Assembly (NCBI GenBank): GCA_036925085.1
Contig: JAUPFP010000047.1
Location: forward strand, 735,501-799,500
Direction of reading: 5' to 3'
DNA: 64,000 nt
Source: Brachycybe producta
Lineage: Eukaryota; Arthropoda; Diplopoda; Playtdesmida; Andrognathidae
Positions 29,625 through 37,784 of this stretch are shown piece by piece; position 1 is the stretch's first letter, and each line of letters opens with the position of its first letter. Below the pieces are notes generated by a model. It was not told where the DNA came from, did no database searches, and worked only from the letters and a program-made list of their open reading frames with translations. The position numbers and the translations under genes are program-made.

Positions 29625-32600
29625 GGTGATACTCCTTTTTAAGAGAAAGGACAAAGAAAAAGAGTTGGATTTCCGGAGTCCGAAATGTACATTTTTCTCT
29701 TGACTCCTTCTTACCCTTTTCGATCCATTTCCTTGCCGTCGATCCTCTTTTCTCTTAGTCCAATCGTAATTCCACACGATGACAATCCCGATTGGCACAA
29801 TTAGAAGTAAACTTTCGATGTTTTTCCAAATTAAACAACAGAATTTTCTCAATTTGTCCACGATGCAATTATAACTTTCCAAAATATGGCTGATAACGGT
29901 ATAATCCGCCTTGATATCATACAGATGCCAAAAAATAGTGCCGGTACATGTGTATAGCACATGGGCACAACTGTCAGTTGTGAAGAAGATAAACAATAGG
30001 ACCCGGATCCATAGTGGTGCGAGGCTAGTAGACATTTCACTTAATGTATCCCTCCGCCCACGTGTTTCTTCTATGCTTGGTAGCGTCATTGACCGCTCCC
30101 TGTTCACTTCCTTATGTGGGACGTCATTTCCATCTGTGGCGTCACTAGCATCGATATCATCGTTTATTTTTGTTGTTGCATCGATAACTTCCGCGTTTTT
30201 CACCTCCATTTGAAATTCCATCGGCGAATTTACATCTTTTTCGTCGATTTTCATCGTTTCTCCAGGAATTTCGCTGATTTCTTCAACAAATCCAATGGTT
30301 TCCATGGTAAAATTCGTCTTATTACCATATTCTCTGGTGAATTTCATCGCATCTTCGCTAGGTAAGTATGAGAATTGTTGCTGGTTATCGTCTGCTGCCA
30401 TTTTTCTTCTAATTTCGACGTTACGGTCAGAATGCTTTCGGATTGCTTTCGTAATTATCTCAATTTCTTCTTCATCCTCAGAAGATTCGATCCAAGCATT
30501 TTGGCATCTGCAGTGTCCACAACATCTCTTCTTACGCGAAGGTAAGTTTTTCTTCTTGACAAACGCTGTCATTTCTTTTTCTTTTACAGGTTCCGATTCG
30601 GATTCTTCTGGCGATGAGTTACCCATGGACTCCAGGGTGTCTCCAGTCGTTGGAACATTGGGTCCGTCCTTTTGGTAAGTCTCATATAGTGGTCTCAGGT
30701 TTGCAACGTTTACAGAGTCCTCCACTAATCTTCCAGCTCGATTCTCGTAACTCAATCGGTATACGGTGTCCGATACCTTCGACACAATCGTATATCCCTG
30801 TCTCCATTTCGTTAAGAACTTCTTGTTCTGTCCAGGCCTGATTCGCATGTCTCGTACAAGTACTTTCTGTCCGATTTGGTACTCATAAGGCTTCTTATGC
30901 CTTTGGTCGTAGTACTTCTTTCGACGATCATGTGCTGCTTTCAGGTTCGTTCTGGCTGTTCTTAGTTCTTCTTCTTGGCGTTCTTCCGCCTGTTGTCGAA
31001 CGTCCACGAGGTTTCCTGCCTCGTTATCCACGATAACTGGTCGTTCTGGAACTAAGGTGTCTACTTTAGTTCTGGGCTCCCTCCCAAACATGAGTCTGTA
31101 CGGCGTAAACTTTGTGGATGAATGTACAGATGAGTTGTACGATTCCAAAACTTCATCCAGTTTCGTTGCCCAATCAGTCTGGTTCTTCGCAGGAGTCAGA
31201 TACTTTTTCATAGTCTGAATAATGCTTTTATTCGTCCTTTCGGCGAGACCATTACTTTGCGGATGGTAGGCAGTTGTTGTTTCGTGCTCTATCTTGTTTA
31301 TTTTCAAGAATTCTTGAGTGTTTTTCGCAACAAACGGCGTCCCTCGATCCGAAATGAGTTTCTCTGGTATCCCGAAGATTCTCTTTACGTCTTTTGCTAG
31401 GAAGTTCATTACGATTAGTGCGGTTGTGCTTTTCACTGCTTTAGCAACGCAATATCGAGTGGCGTAATCGACTGCCAACAAGATATGCTTGTTTCCTCCA
31501 ACCGACGGTACTAATGGTCCAATGAAATCCATTCCCCAGCAATCACAAGGCTTTCCAATGGGCATTTCTTGAAGGAACCCTTCAGGTTTCTCCGTACCCA
31601 ACTTGTGTAATTGACAAATCTCACATGAGCGCACATATTCGAATATGTCGTGCTTCATGTTATTCCAATAAAATCTTTGCCTGGCTCGATTCCAGGTCTT
31701 AGTTTGTCCCTCATGACCAGCATCGGGCTCGTCATGGCATAATCTCATTACTTCTGGGATGAGATGTTTTGGAACCACATTCACGAGTGTGGGTACGGAA
31801 CTTCCGTGAAACACACAAGCGAACAACTTGTTGTCATAATCGCAAAACAACTTATGAAGAGGTGACTCTGGTTGGTTACGCAACTCCTCACGAATCTTCA
31901 AAATCTCTGGGTCCAATTTTTGTTCCACCTTCCAATCCCATTGTAAGGTTACATTAAAGATCACACTGTCATCTAGGTCTTCCGCTTCTGGGATGGCCTT
32001 CCAGTTAACAGGCACTCCTGCTGGATATCTCGAGAGGCAATCGGCTTCGATGTGAAGTTTCCCCTCCTTGTAGATGATTTTGTAGTCGTACTCCTGCATT
32101 AGCAGCTGCCAGCGACCAAGTCTTCCTTCTAGACGTGCTGCAGTTTTCATGTAGCATAATGCGTGGTGATCCGTCACAATTGTAAAGGGCTTCTGGAACA
32201 GGTACGGCCGGAACTTGGTGACTCCATAGATTACTGCTAGGCACTCCTTATCCGTCGTACTGTAGTTCTTTTCCGCGTCCCTTAGAACTCTGGAGACACT
32301 TCCAATGATCTCCTTTCTTCGTTTATCCTCTGACTTCTGGTAAAGCATCGCTCCAATTCCGTATCCACAGGCATCAGTATGCATAAATATTGCAGCCTTC
32401 GGATCATATACGGCAACCAATGGAGATTTCGACAACATATTCTTTAGCGTGCGGAATGCATTCTCGCAGTCAACTGACCATTCGAACGGTATATCTTTAC
32501 CCGTCAGGTCTGACATGGGCTTCGCTATGTTGGCAAATCCAGGTACATGCTTTCGATAATAACCCGCCAATCCAAGGAAACTTCTGATTGCGGTTACATT

Positions 32601-35192
32601 GTCAGGAACTGGGAAGTTCTTTATGGCGACAACCTTATCTGGATCTGGCCGAATTCCATCAGGCGAGATCAGGTGTCCCAAATACTTCACTTCTTGGAAT
32701 CCAAAGAAGCATTTCATTGGATGCAACTTCAGGTTTGCTGTCCTCAGCAGGTCCAAGATAGTTCTCAGTCTTTCCAAAAATTCTTCGAACGTTCTTCCAA
32801 ACACTACGATGTCGTCAAGGTAGACAAGGCACGTTTCCCATTTGTGCCCGGCGAGTAGGATGTCCAATGCACGTTGCATAGTGGCAGGAGCGTTTCGGAG
32901 TCCGAAAGGCATTCTTACGAACTCGAACAATCCTCGATGAGATGTAAATGCGGTCTTCTCGATGTCGCTTTCTTCCATCTCGAACTGCCAGTATCCACTC
33001 TTCATATCCAGCGTTGCGAAGTAGCATGCTCCTCTCATGGAGTCTAATGCATCATCAATCCTCGGTAATGGATAAGTGTCTGCCTTTGTAATCGCGTTCA
33101 ACTTCCGATAATCTACACAGAAACGGTAGGAGCCATCCTTCTTCTTTACAAGGACGATGGGCGATGCATACGGCGATTTCGATGGCCTTACAACCCCAGA
33201 TTTCTTCATCTCCTCTAGCGTCTCATCAATTACGATGCGTTCCCCAGGCCCGCATCTTCGTAACGTGTCTCGAACAGGTAGATTATCTCCAGTTTCGATC
33301 TTGTGTTTGGTCAGATTCGTAGCTCCCAGGTCCTTAGATGAAAAGGCGAAGATCGGTTGGAACTCCTTCAGTAGGATCGTCAACTCTTCTCTTTGATCAT
33401 CTGTCAGTTCAGGACCAAGTTGAATTTCTCTTTCAAAATCAACGGGTGCTTCTCCGATGTCTCTAAAGTTTTCCTCTTCGGAAACTTTGCAGGCTTGCTC
33501 TTCTTCTAGTTCTTCTAGAAGTTCGAAGTGTCCAATAGTCTCGCGGTCTCCAATCCCCACGGACTCCAGTGTGGTATTCAGGAGTTGGACTTCCAGTTGT
33601 GATGTCCCATTCCCTTGTAGCACACTGCTGGCCACAACGATGCCTTTTCTATTAAAGAGACTATCGTTCGTTTCAATCATGAGTACTTCGTTTTCCTCAA
33701 TGATTCGCCCTGCAGCTACTTTGAGGTTCAAAGCCTGGCCCGGATTTAACGTAATCCTTCCTTGGGCTTTTACGCAGCTTTCCTCTCTAGCTTTTATGGC
33801 ATAGGAGTTATCCAGATGGCTATTCTGAGCACATCCCTCCTCTTTTAACTCTTTGAAGAAATTCCAGGGAAGGCTACTACGCGCACTTCCTTTCTTCAAC
33901 AATTCTCGTGTTCCTTCGTAGAACATCTCATTAGCAAAGTAGATCTTGGAGGTCTTCATGGAAATGATGAGATCAAACGCAGCTCCCAGGTCTCTCCCCA
34001 GCAGTGCTTCTCGTTTTCCATCTATGATGAGCATCCTTGCCGTTACTTGCTTTCCGTTCAACTCGAACGTTGGCCACAACTGACCAAGTACTTTAATCGG
34101 TACCCCTCCTACTGCGCCTAATGCAGGTGCGTTCCGGATTGGTCCATATCGAAGTCCGTACTCTTTGGCCATTGTGCCTGACAAGATAGTGAACCCAGTT
34201 CCGCTATCCGCCAAAAATCGAACTGGTGTGCCATCAACCTGAATGGTAATCTTGGCAACACTCTCATCGGGCGTAGTATCTCCTACCTCGATGAGTTCGC
34301 ATGAGGTGAGTAGGCTGTCTACAGTGATTTCGACACTCTTTCGACAACAAGCCCTACTCCTCAATAAATCTCCAACTTCAACGGATTCAATAACCTCGCT
34401 GTTCGCAGGGATCCTGCTGGTATCATCTCCTCTACCGATAGCTGCGTTTACAATAGCCTTCTTGGATTTCTTAGCATCAGTTTCGGCCTTGCCCGAGGCA
34501 ATAACATTGGATGTTACATCTTGAGGGATTTCCTGAGCAACATTGCTTATCCCCGGTATACACGCCGCAGAATTCTGTTGGGTCCTTCCCTCAATTCCGA
34601 CTGGCACCGCAGAATTCTGTTGGGTCTCTCCCTCAATTCTGTCTTGATTAACTCCAGTTTCCATGGCTTCCACAATTCTCTTTGCTTCCTCCAAGCTATT
34701 CGCGTAAACTACCATAGCTTTCGTAGGTGACCAGATGATGGGTTCCGGAAATATCTCCTCGATGATTTCTCCCCTTCGACCAGTATCCTTTCGCAGCTTC
34801 TTATTTTTTCGTGAATTCCGTTGTCGTTTTCCATTCGTAATGCCGACTAACAACTCCGACGATTGCTCAGGGAGTCCTTGAGTGTCCAAATCACATGGTC
34901 TCTTCGGTGCTCCAGCCTTTGGTCTAGTTGTGGTGACATTCGAAATGCCGACTAACAACTCCGACGATTGCTCAGGGAGTCCTTGAGTGTCCAAATCGCA
35001 TGGTCTCTTCGGTGCTCCAGCATTCCGTCTAGTTTTAGTGACATTGGTAGCTTCGCTCACGCCCCTATTCCCCCCCAACAAAGCTTTGTCCACAATGTTT
35101 TGGGAATTGGCGATCGCTGTTTCGTTTCGATTTTGTCGTTTTCCAGAGGGTTTTCCGTTCTTAAAGGGCGGTAGGCCCCTCTTTACTGCCAC
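27498..35192 (-). CDS. pol: E2 pol polyprotein: PR-RT-RNase H-IN fused to ORF3
   Basis: 2564 codons without interruption, entered by a -1 shift at the gag end; the frame is open upstream of 35192 to the slippery site. Domains: linker with a 35-residue tandem duplication (50-119). Protease D-S-G at 329-331 and L-L-G-R-D at 397-401. RT D729 and Y-L-D-D 791-794. RNase H D940, E983, D1008, D1051. Integrase HHCC H1153, H1160, C1190, C1193 and D1222, D1282, E1318 (D-x59-D-x35-E). GPY/F-like end to about 1500. A Cys/His cluster (C-C-G-H-C-R-C, 1557-1563). Hydrophobic segments at 1727-1740 and 1793-1809. From M1857 an ORF3-like region, ending in the conserved domain at 2398-2535. Ordinary Ty3/gypsy pol is near 1000-1300 residues, so about half of this frame is extra. 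The protease may release ORF3. Confidence 0.95.
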   Translation of the reverse strand: MAVKRGLPPFKNGKPSGKRQNRNETAIANSQNIVDKALLGGNRGVSEATNVTKTRRNAGAPKRPCDLDTQGLPEQSSELLVGISNVTTTRPKAGAPKRPCDLDTQGLPEQSSELLVGITNGKRQRNSRKNKKLRKDTGRRGEIIEEIFPEPIIWSPTKAMVVYANSLEEAKRIVEAMETGVNQDRIEGETQQNSAVPVGIEGRTQQNSAACIPGISNVAQEIPQDVTSNVIASGKAETDAKKSKKAIVNAAIGRGDDTSRIPANSEVIESVEVGDLLRSRACCRKSVEITVDSLLTSCELIEVGDTTPDESVAKITIQVDGTPVRFLADSGTGFTILSGTMAKEYGLRYGPIRNAPALGAVGGVPIKVLGQLWPTFELNGKQVTARMLIIDGKREALLGRDLGAAFDLIISMKTSKIYFANEMFYEGTRELLKKGSARSSLPWNFFKELKEEGCAQNSHLDNSYAIKAREESCVKAQGRITLNPGQALNLKVAAGRIIEENEVLMIETNDSLFNRKGIVVASSVLQGNGTSQLEVQLLNTTLESVGIGDRETIGHFELLEELEEEQACKVSEEENFRDIGEAPVDFEREIQLGPELTDDQREELTILLKEFQPIFAFSSKDLGATNLTKHKIETGDNLPVRDTLRRCGPGERIVIDETLEEMKKSGVVRPSKSPYASPIVLVKKKDGSYRFCVDYRKLNAITKADTYPLPRIDDALDSMRGACYFATLDMKSGYWQFEMEESDIEKTAFTSHRGLFEFVRMPFGLRNAPATMQRALDILLAGHKWETCLVYLDDIVVFGRTFEEFLERLRTILDLLRTANLKLHPMKCFFGFQEVKYLGHLISPDGIRPDPDKVVAIKNFPVPDNVTAIRSFLGLAGYYRKHVPGFANIAKPMSDLTGKDIPFEWSVDCENAFRTLKNMLSKSPLVAVYDPKAAIFMHTDACGYGIGAMLYQKSEDKRRKEIIGSVSRVLRDAEKNYSTTDKECLAVIYGVTKFRPYLFQKPFTIVTDHHALCYMKTAARLEGRLGRWQLLMQEYDYKIIYKEGKLHIEADCLSRYPAGVPVNWKAIPEAEDLDDSVIFNVTLQWDWKVEQKLDPEILKIREELRNQPESPLHKLFCDYDNKLFACVFHGSSVPTLVNVVPKHLIPEVMRLCHDEPDAGHEGQTKTWNRARQRFYWNNMKHDIFEYVRSCEICQLHKLGTEKPEGFLQEMPIGKPCDCWGMDFIGPLVPSVGGNKHILLAVDYATRYCVAKAVKSTTALIVMNFLAKDVKRIFGIPEKLISDRGTPFVAKNTQEFLKINKIEHETTTAYHPQSNGLAERTNKSIIQTMKKYLTPAKNQTDWATKLDEVLESYNSSVHSSTKFTPYRLMFGREPRTKVDTLVPERPVIVDNEAGNLVDVRQQAEERQEEELRTARTNLKAAHDRRKKYYDQRHKKPYEYQIGQKVLVRDMRIRPGQNKKFLTKWRQGYTIVSKVSDTVYRLSYENRAGRLVEDSVNVANLRPLYETYQKDGPNVPTTGDTLESMGNSSPEESESEPVKEKEMTAFVKKKNLPSRKKRCCGHCRCQNAWIESSEDEEEIEIITKAIRKHSDRNVEIRRKMAADDNQQQFSYLPSEDAMKFTREYGNKTNFTMETIGFVEEISEIPGETMKIDEKDVNSPMEFQMEVKNAEVIDATTKINDDIDASDATDGNDVPHKEVNRERSMTLPSIEETRGRRDTLSEMSTSLAPLWIRVLLFIFFTTDSCAHVLYTCTGTIFWHLYDIKADYTVISHILESYNCIVDKLRKFCCLIWKNIESLLLIVPIGIVIVWNYDWTKRKEDRRQGNGSKRVRRSQEKNVHFGLRKSNSFSLSFLLKRSITMQSPLENLYDDVATTRQGWGHGVRGPTLQGRAHKRGRYFERQNEIRPSSIVPIEGGSKLIFDTAAVALEKEIADGLWTCEAAPKMTKRQEAEQKAKILPGVIGAGQPNFFNAIKPGEFAPGGAEPRKWGKESDPNDTSEWTPADWERHSRRNRPPVPHRSVNEIWNEKGEYVRKSAALKQAEKAYMELVEPAAAKVKVAVPSLKRPVPLTSPPAAEVAPVKVSERKKNKPSKRHRDAKRRREEGPTESAVAHLNKRQVLEHPTVGPIVTIQSQVEAGHHNEDEDVLYIDEEHMDLDAEAIMVVEETKTFSVLKTNTTEEPEIAKSLRARYNAQLKHLVDLAVGYHRMGLSLIHNVYETNDGERIILYDSRIMEHKETTPPKDIGNSGLPEDLLIRGVRRWRQPRPLVEQNRPSRGLRTLLRTEVKSFFHKAPGDSLTLRDVCPRDRGLTYKDDIRIQEPTKTTRGGEEAPGSPRASKSAPMSVGVMTASKPEMSTIAMKKTGAVPKKKSVKERLGLPSGAPTESLRVPDAKPTTKPQRCVREEEVLLNNLLVQWQRHRTPRRQLYLGLFDYNEVSPQNRIPGEPEKFLMALVVRHHLCLLVVRAKEYGATLFYFEDEISMDREYEGLQDWIKRFFNWKRNLNLIGRAVRKPTLHDDRPYVLFDDATSDAENRRNRRHYKGTAGVVSQLEAELFASAESPAHGWAKAEY
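29760..30014 (-). other. E2 membrane-segment module between integrase and ORF3
   Basis: Codes for polyprotein residues 1727-1811. A hydrophobic segment (1727-1740) is followed by about 50 polar residues with Cys 1742, 1749, 1776, 1785 and 1786. A second, longer hydrophobic helix (1793-1809) is followed by W-T-K-R-K, a basic stop-transfer-like end. The layout (signal-like helix, Cys-bearing segment, anchor, basic tail) is reminiscent of a tiny envelope-like module, but I recognise no Env family. Confidence 0.5.
34836..35045 (-). repeat. E2 pol: 105-bp tandem duplication
   Basis: Two adjacent 35-codon units (residues 50-84 and 85-119), nearly identical, with G-A-P-K-R-P-C-D-L-D in each. It lies in the linker ahead of protease and keeps the frame. 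Confidence 0.9.
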
Positions 35193-35207
35193 CCTTTCTA
35201 GTTTAAA
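35145..35207 (-). promoter_or_regulatory. E2 programmed -1 frameshift signal with pseudoknot
   Basis: Slippery heptamer U-UUA-AAC at 35201-35207, in register with gag and directly followed by the gag UAG (35198-35200). Stem 1: AAAGGGUGG (35189-35197) pairs with CCGCCCUUU (35163-35171). Stem 2: loop AGAGGG (35177-35182) can pair with CCCUCU (35145-35150), making an H-type pseudoknot. The -1 frame is exactly the pol frame. U-UUA-AAC is the canonical coronavirus-type slippery site. Confidence 0.88.
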
Positions 35208-36892
35208 TCAGCCGGGTTTTCCTCTCGCAGGAACTTCTTCTGCCCGTTCTCGCTGACGACAAAATACTGCTGGCCATTTCTTCCAGTGGCCATTCCATGT
35301 TGAACAAGTCCAACGGTTCCATCCGCAACTACTTTCTTTGGGCAGTTTCTTGAAAAGTGACCCTTCTCGTGACAGTGATAACACTCTACTGTGCTGAGAT
35401 CTTTCGGGGTTTTACTTCCATCTTGCGTTTGCTGACCATTGTAGTTTTTCTTCTGCGGATATCTTTGGTTCCATTTACGACCTTGTTGCTGATTCGAGTT
35501 CTGGTTGGTCTTCTGTTGCGTTTGGTTATTTGAATTTGATGGAGTCGAGTGGTTCGTTGGGTCCGCTTGATCTTGAGTAACAACCGCGTAAGAACGTCCT
35601 CCGTCCATTACTGCTTGCGTCTGTTTGGCATTTTGGCGTTGGTTATTCTTCTGTGGACCCTTGGAGACCTGGGTCGTCGTTTGTTGACCCATCGTTCCTT
35701 CCGGTATCCATAACCCATCAGCCATCAAAACTTCCTCGGTATCCTTGATATATGTAGTGTACAGCTTCAGATTGCTATTCGGCGCATTCTGTGTAGCATT
35801 ACGTATAATCGGATGAAGTTTCTGCCGAAATTCCACAATCCGGTATTTGTCGGTTACCCCCGGTAACACTTTTCTACTCAAGTCAAGGTAGCGACCCAAA
35901 AACTGATTGGTGTCCTCTCCTTTCCTTTGGAGCATGGTATCCAACCTCAGCTTCAGTTGCACTAACTCGTCTCGACGTCCAAATCTTTCAATTAACTCGC
36001 TTCGAATGAAGTCCCACGTGGTCTTTCCTCTATTCTCTTTATAGAAATTGGATAACCAACGTACTACGTCCCCTTCTACCGCTTTACGTAGGTAGTAGGT
36101 CTTGTGGACGTTGCTCCAGTCCTCCAGATCTGCGATACTCTCGTAGTCCTCCAGAAAGGTGTATACAGACGTCAATCCTTTGAAGGTCTCCAGATTCCGG
36201 AGTGGGTGAAGACTCTTGTACTTCCCATCCAGCTCCTCACAGGTCCGATGACGATTGCAAATTGGATTTCCTTCCAGCTCTTCTACGCTGGGATCCTCAC
36301 TTGTTAGGCTTTCATCCTCTAGCTGGTCCGGGTTCTCTCTCCGTCGAATAGGAGTCTCAGGTAGGCGACCTCTCTGGGTCCCTCCACTCTTCTTCAGCAT
36401 GAGCGGCGTCTGGAATACATTAACCTGTCTTAGGTTTTCAGCGTGGGCCGACGAGGGCTCCCCTTCAGTGTCCAATCCAGGAATCACTGTATGACGCTGA
36501 GATTCAGCGTGGGCCGACGAGGGCTCCACTCCGGTATCCATTTCTCGGACTACCGTATGACGCTGAACCGTACTTACACCACGCCCGCTCCGGAGTAACA
36601 TCGATCCTGATGGTTGCTGGGCTTCGAACCAGGCCATCAGTCTCTCCCGTCTTTCAGCACTTAGATTTTGAAGGATACCTTCAAGTGGATCTTCTCCATC
36701 CATTTGGTTTGTATCGTCCTTCTCCCGTGTCTTCGACTTCGATTTCGGTCTGCCTTTCTTTCCTTTACCACCCGGTGTAACTCCGACATCATTGGTATTC
36801 TCTACTGGATCTGTAGTGAGGTACCCCGCACCTCCACCATTTTGTAACATCCCCGTTTCCGTAGGGTTAGTAGAGAGATCTCTACTAGCCAT
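35198..36892 (-). CDS. gag: E2 gag: capsid and CCHC nucleocapsid
   Basis: 564 codons. The first Met (36892) lies 50 bp inside the 5' LTR, and a second Met (36850) lies at the LTR edge. The frame reads through the PBS, which encodes N-G-G-G-A-G-Y. A Lys-rich stretch (43-59) and a 24-residue tandem duplication with P-S-S-A-H-A-E (about 111-158) precede the capsid core (about 225-390). A Gln/Asn-rich linker leads to the zinc knuckle C504, C507, H512, C517. It ends at the slippery site. Gag assembles the particle and binds RNA. Confidence 0.92.
   Translation of the reverse strand: MASRDLSTNPTETGMLQNGGGAGYLTTDPVENTNDVGVTPGGKGKKGRPKSKSKTREKDDTNQMDGEDPLEGILQNLSAERRERLMAWFEAQQPSGSMLLRSGRGVSTVQRHTVVREMDTGVEPSSAHAESQRHTVIPGLDTEGEPSSAHAENLRQVNVFQTPLMLKKSGGTQRGRLPETPIRRRENPDQLEDESLTSEDPSVEELEGNPICNRHRTCEELDGKYKSLHPLRNLETFKGLTSVYTFLEDYESIADLEDWSNVHKTYYLRKAVEGDVVRWLSNFYKENRGKTTWDFIRSELIERFGRRDELVQLKLRLDTMLQRKGEDTNQFLGRYLDLSRKVLPGVTDKYRIVEFRQKLHPIIRNATQNAPNSNLKLYTTYIKDTEEVLMADGLWIPEGTMGQQTTTQVSKGPQKNNQRQNAKQTQAVMDGGRSYAVVTQDQADPTNHSTPSNSNNQTQQKTNQNSNQQQGRKWNQRYPQKKNYNGQQTQDGSKTPKDLSTVECYHCHEKGHFSRNCPKKVVADGTVGLVQHGMATGRNGQQYFVVSENGQKKFLREENPADLN
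36822..36839 (-). promoter_or_regulatory. E2 primer-binding site (tRNA-Ala-like)
   Basis: Sense TGGTGGAGGTGCGGGGTA, three bases after the 5' LTR. The first 12 bases match a metazoan tRNA-Ala 3' end exactly and the match resumes after a one-base gap. It is identical to the E3 site and lies within the gag frame. Confidence 0.8.
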
Positions 36893-37688
36893 CTAGAAGT
36901 GTCGAATGGATGTTGATGATTAAGTCTTTCGGTCTATTGGCTCCTGTGTTGCTACTTAACCACCAGGGACACAAGGGTCGGTACCTCAGGAGACCTGTGG
37001 TAGAGAATATTGTAGAGATGTCGTCTTACACTCGGCTGCTGGAGACTTCGTTGTCCGGTGGAAACATCGGCTACGTGGCGGCTATAATCCTAAGTCCCAC
37101 TCCCATAAAATGACTGAGTCCACACATTGAATTCGTATGATGAAAATGCTCTTTTATTCAATAAACAGAGAGTCCTGTAGATTGAGAGATATCGCATCGG
37201 TCTTAAGCATAAAGACGGTCTGTCCGATCTGCCTGATCTATCCGATCTGTCTCTCTCAATCTACAACCTCTTGTATTTATACTCAAAATACAATACAAAC
37301 ATCTGATTATGATAACAAAGGCTCCAGGTGTGTCCAAGTCTCTTGGACACACTCGGACCTAGAAGTGAACTATCACTTGACAAGAAAACGAAAACATCTA
37401 TAAGATGTATAAATTATAACAATACAGAAGGATGTACGATCATCCTCCTATTAACAATTTGTAAAGATTCTCACGTCCAAAAGTTCTGCATCGATGGTTC
37501 TTCTAGGATCTATCCTATTAACCATCGATGTAGTACTTTTGGGCTATTCTTCTCATCTTTGGAGGGCAGGGAGTCATCGTCGTAATGACCTCCCGGCCAC
37601 CCCCAAGCATGAGGTGAGAACCTTTCATCGATACACTTGATTACAGGGTGTTTACAAAAACGGACGAATTCCAAACGGTGAATTCGTT

Positions 37689-37691
<3 letters not shown>
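36843..37691 (-). repeat. E2 5' LTR
   Basis: 849 bp, same as 26251-27099. The gag frame begins in its U5 end. Confidence 0.97.
37274..37281 (-). promoter_or_regulatory. E2 5' LTR TATA box
   Basis: Sense GTATAAATAC. Transcription would be expected to start about 30 bases downstream (near 37245), leaving a leader of about 350 nt before the first gag Met. Confidence 0.6.
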
Positions 37692-37768
<77 letters not shown>

Positions 37769-37784
37769 CTGTATATATATATAA
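37692..37784. repeat. (AT)n microsatellite
   Basis: About 70 bases of pure AT followed by TGTATATACTGTATATATA. With the AT run at 26240-26250 it shows that E2 landed inside a microsatellite. Confidence 0.95.

Larger units (their letters stand above)
26251..37691 (-). mobile_element. E2: apparently intact Ty3/gypsy-type LTR retrotransposon with pol-ORF3 fusion
   Basis: 11,441 bp on the minus strand. The two 849-bp LTRs look identical by eye, begin TGTAACG and end GTTACA in element orientation. Flanks are AT repeats; the target duplication is consistent with ATAT but is ambiguous in the microsatellite. Gag and pol are uninterrupted apart from a programmed -1 shift. All catalytic residues of PR, RT, RNase H and integrase are present. 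Identical LTRs and open frames suggest very recent, possibly current, activity. Confidence 0.96.

Noticed and set aside
29760-30014. A genuine retroviral envelope gene in E2
   Set aside because: Only about 85 residues, no furin-like site, no fusion peptide and no family resemblance that I can name.
27498-35192. Chromodomain at the end of E2 integrase
   Set aside because: The segment after the GPY/F-like region is acidic and Cys-rich and lacks the aromatic residues of a chromodomain.
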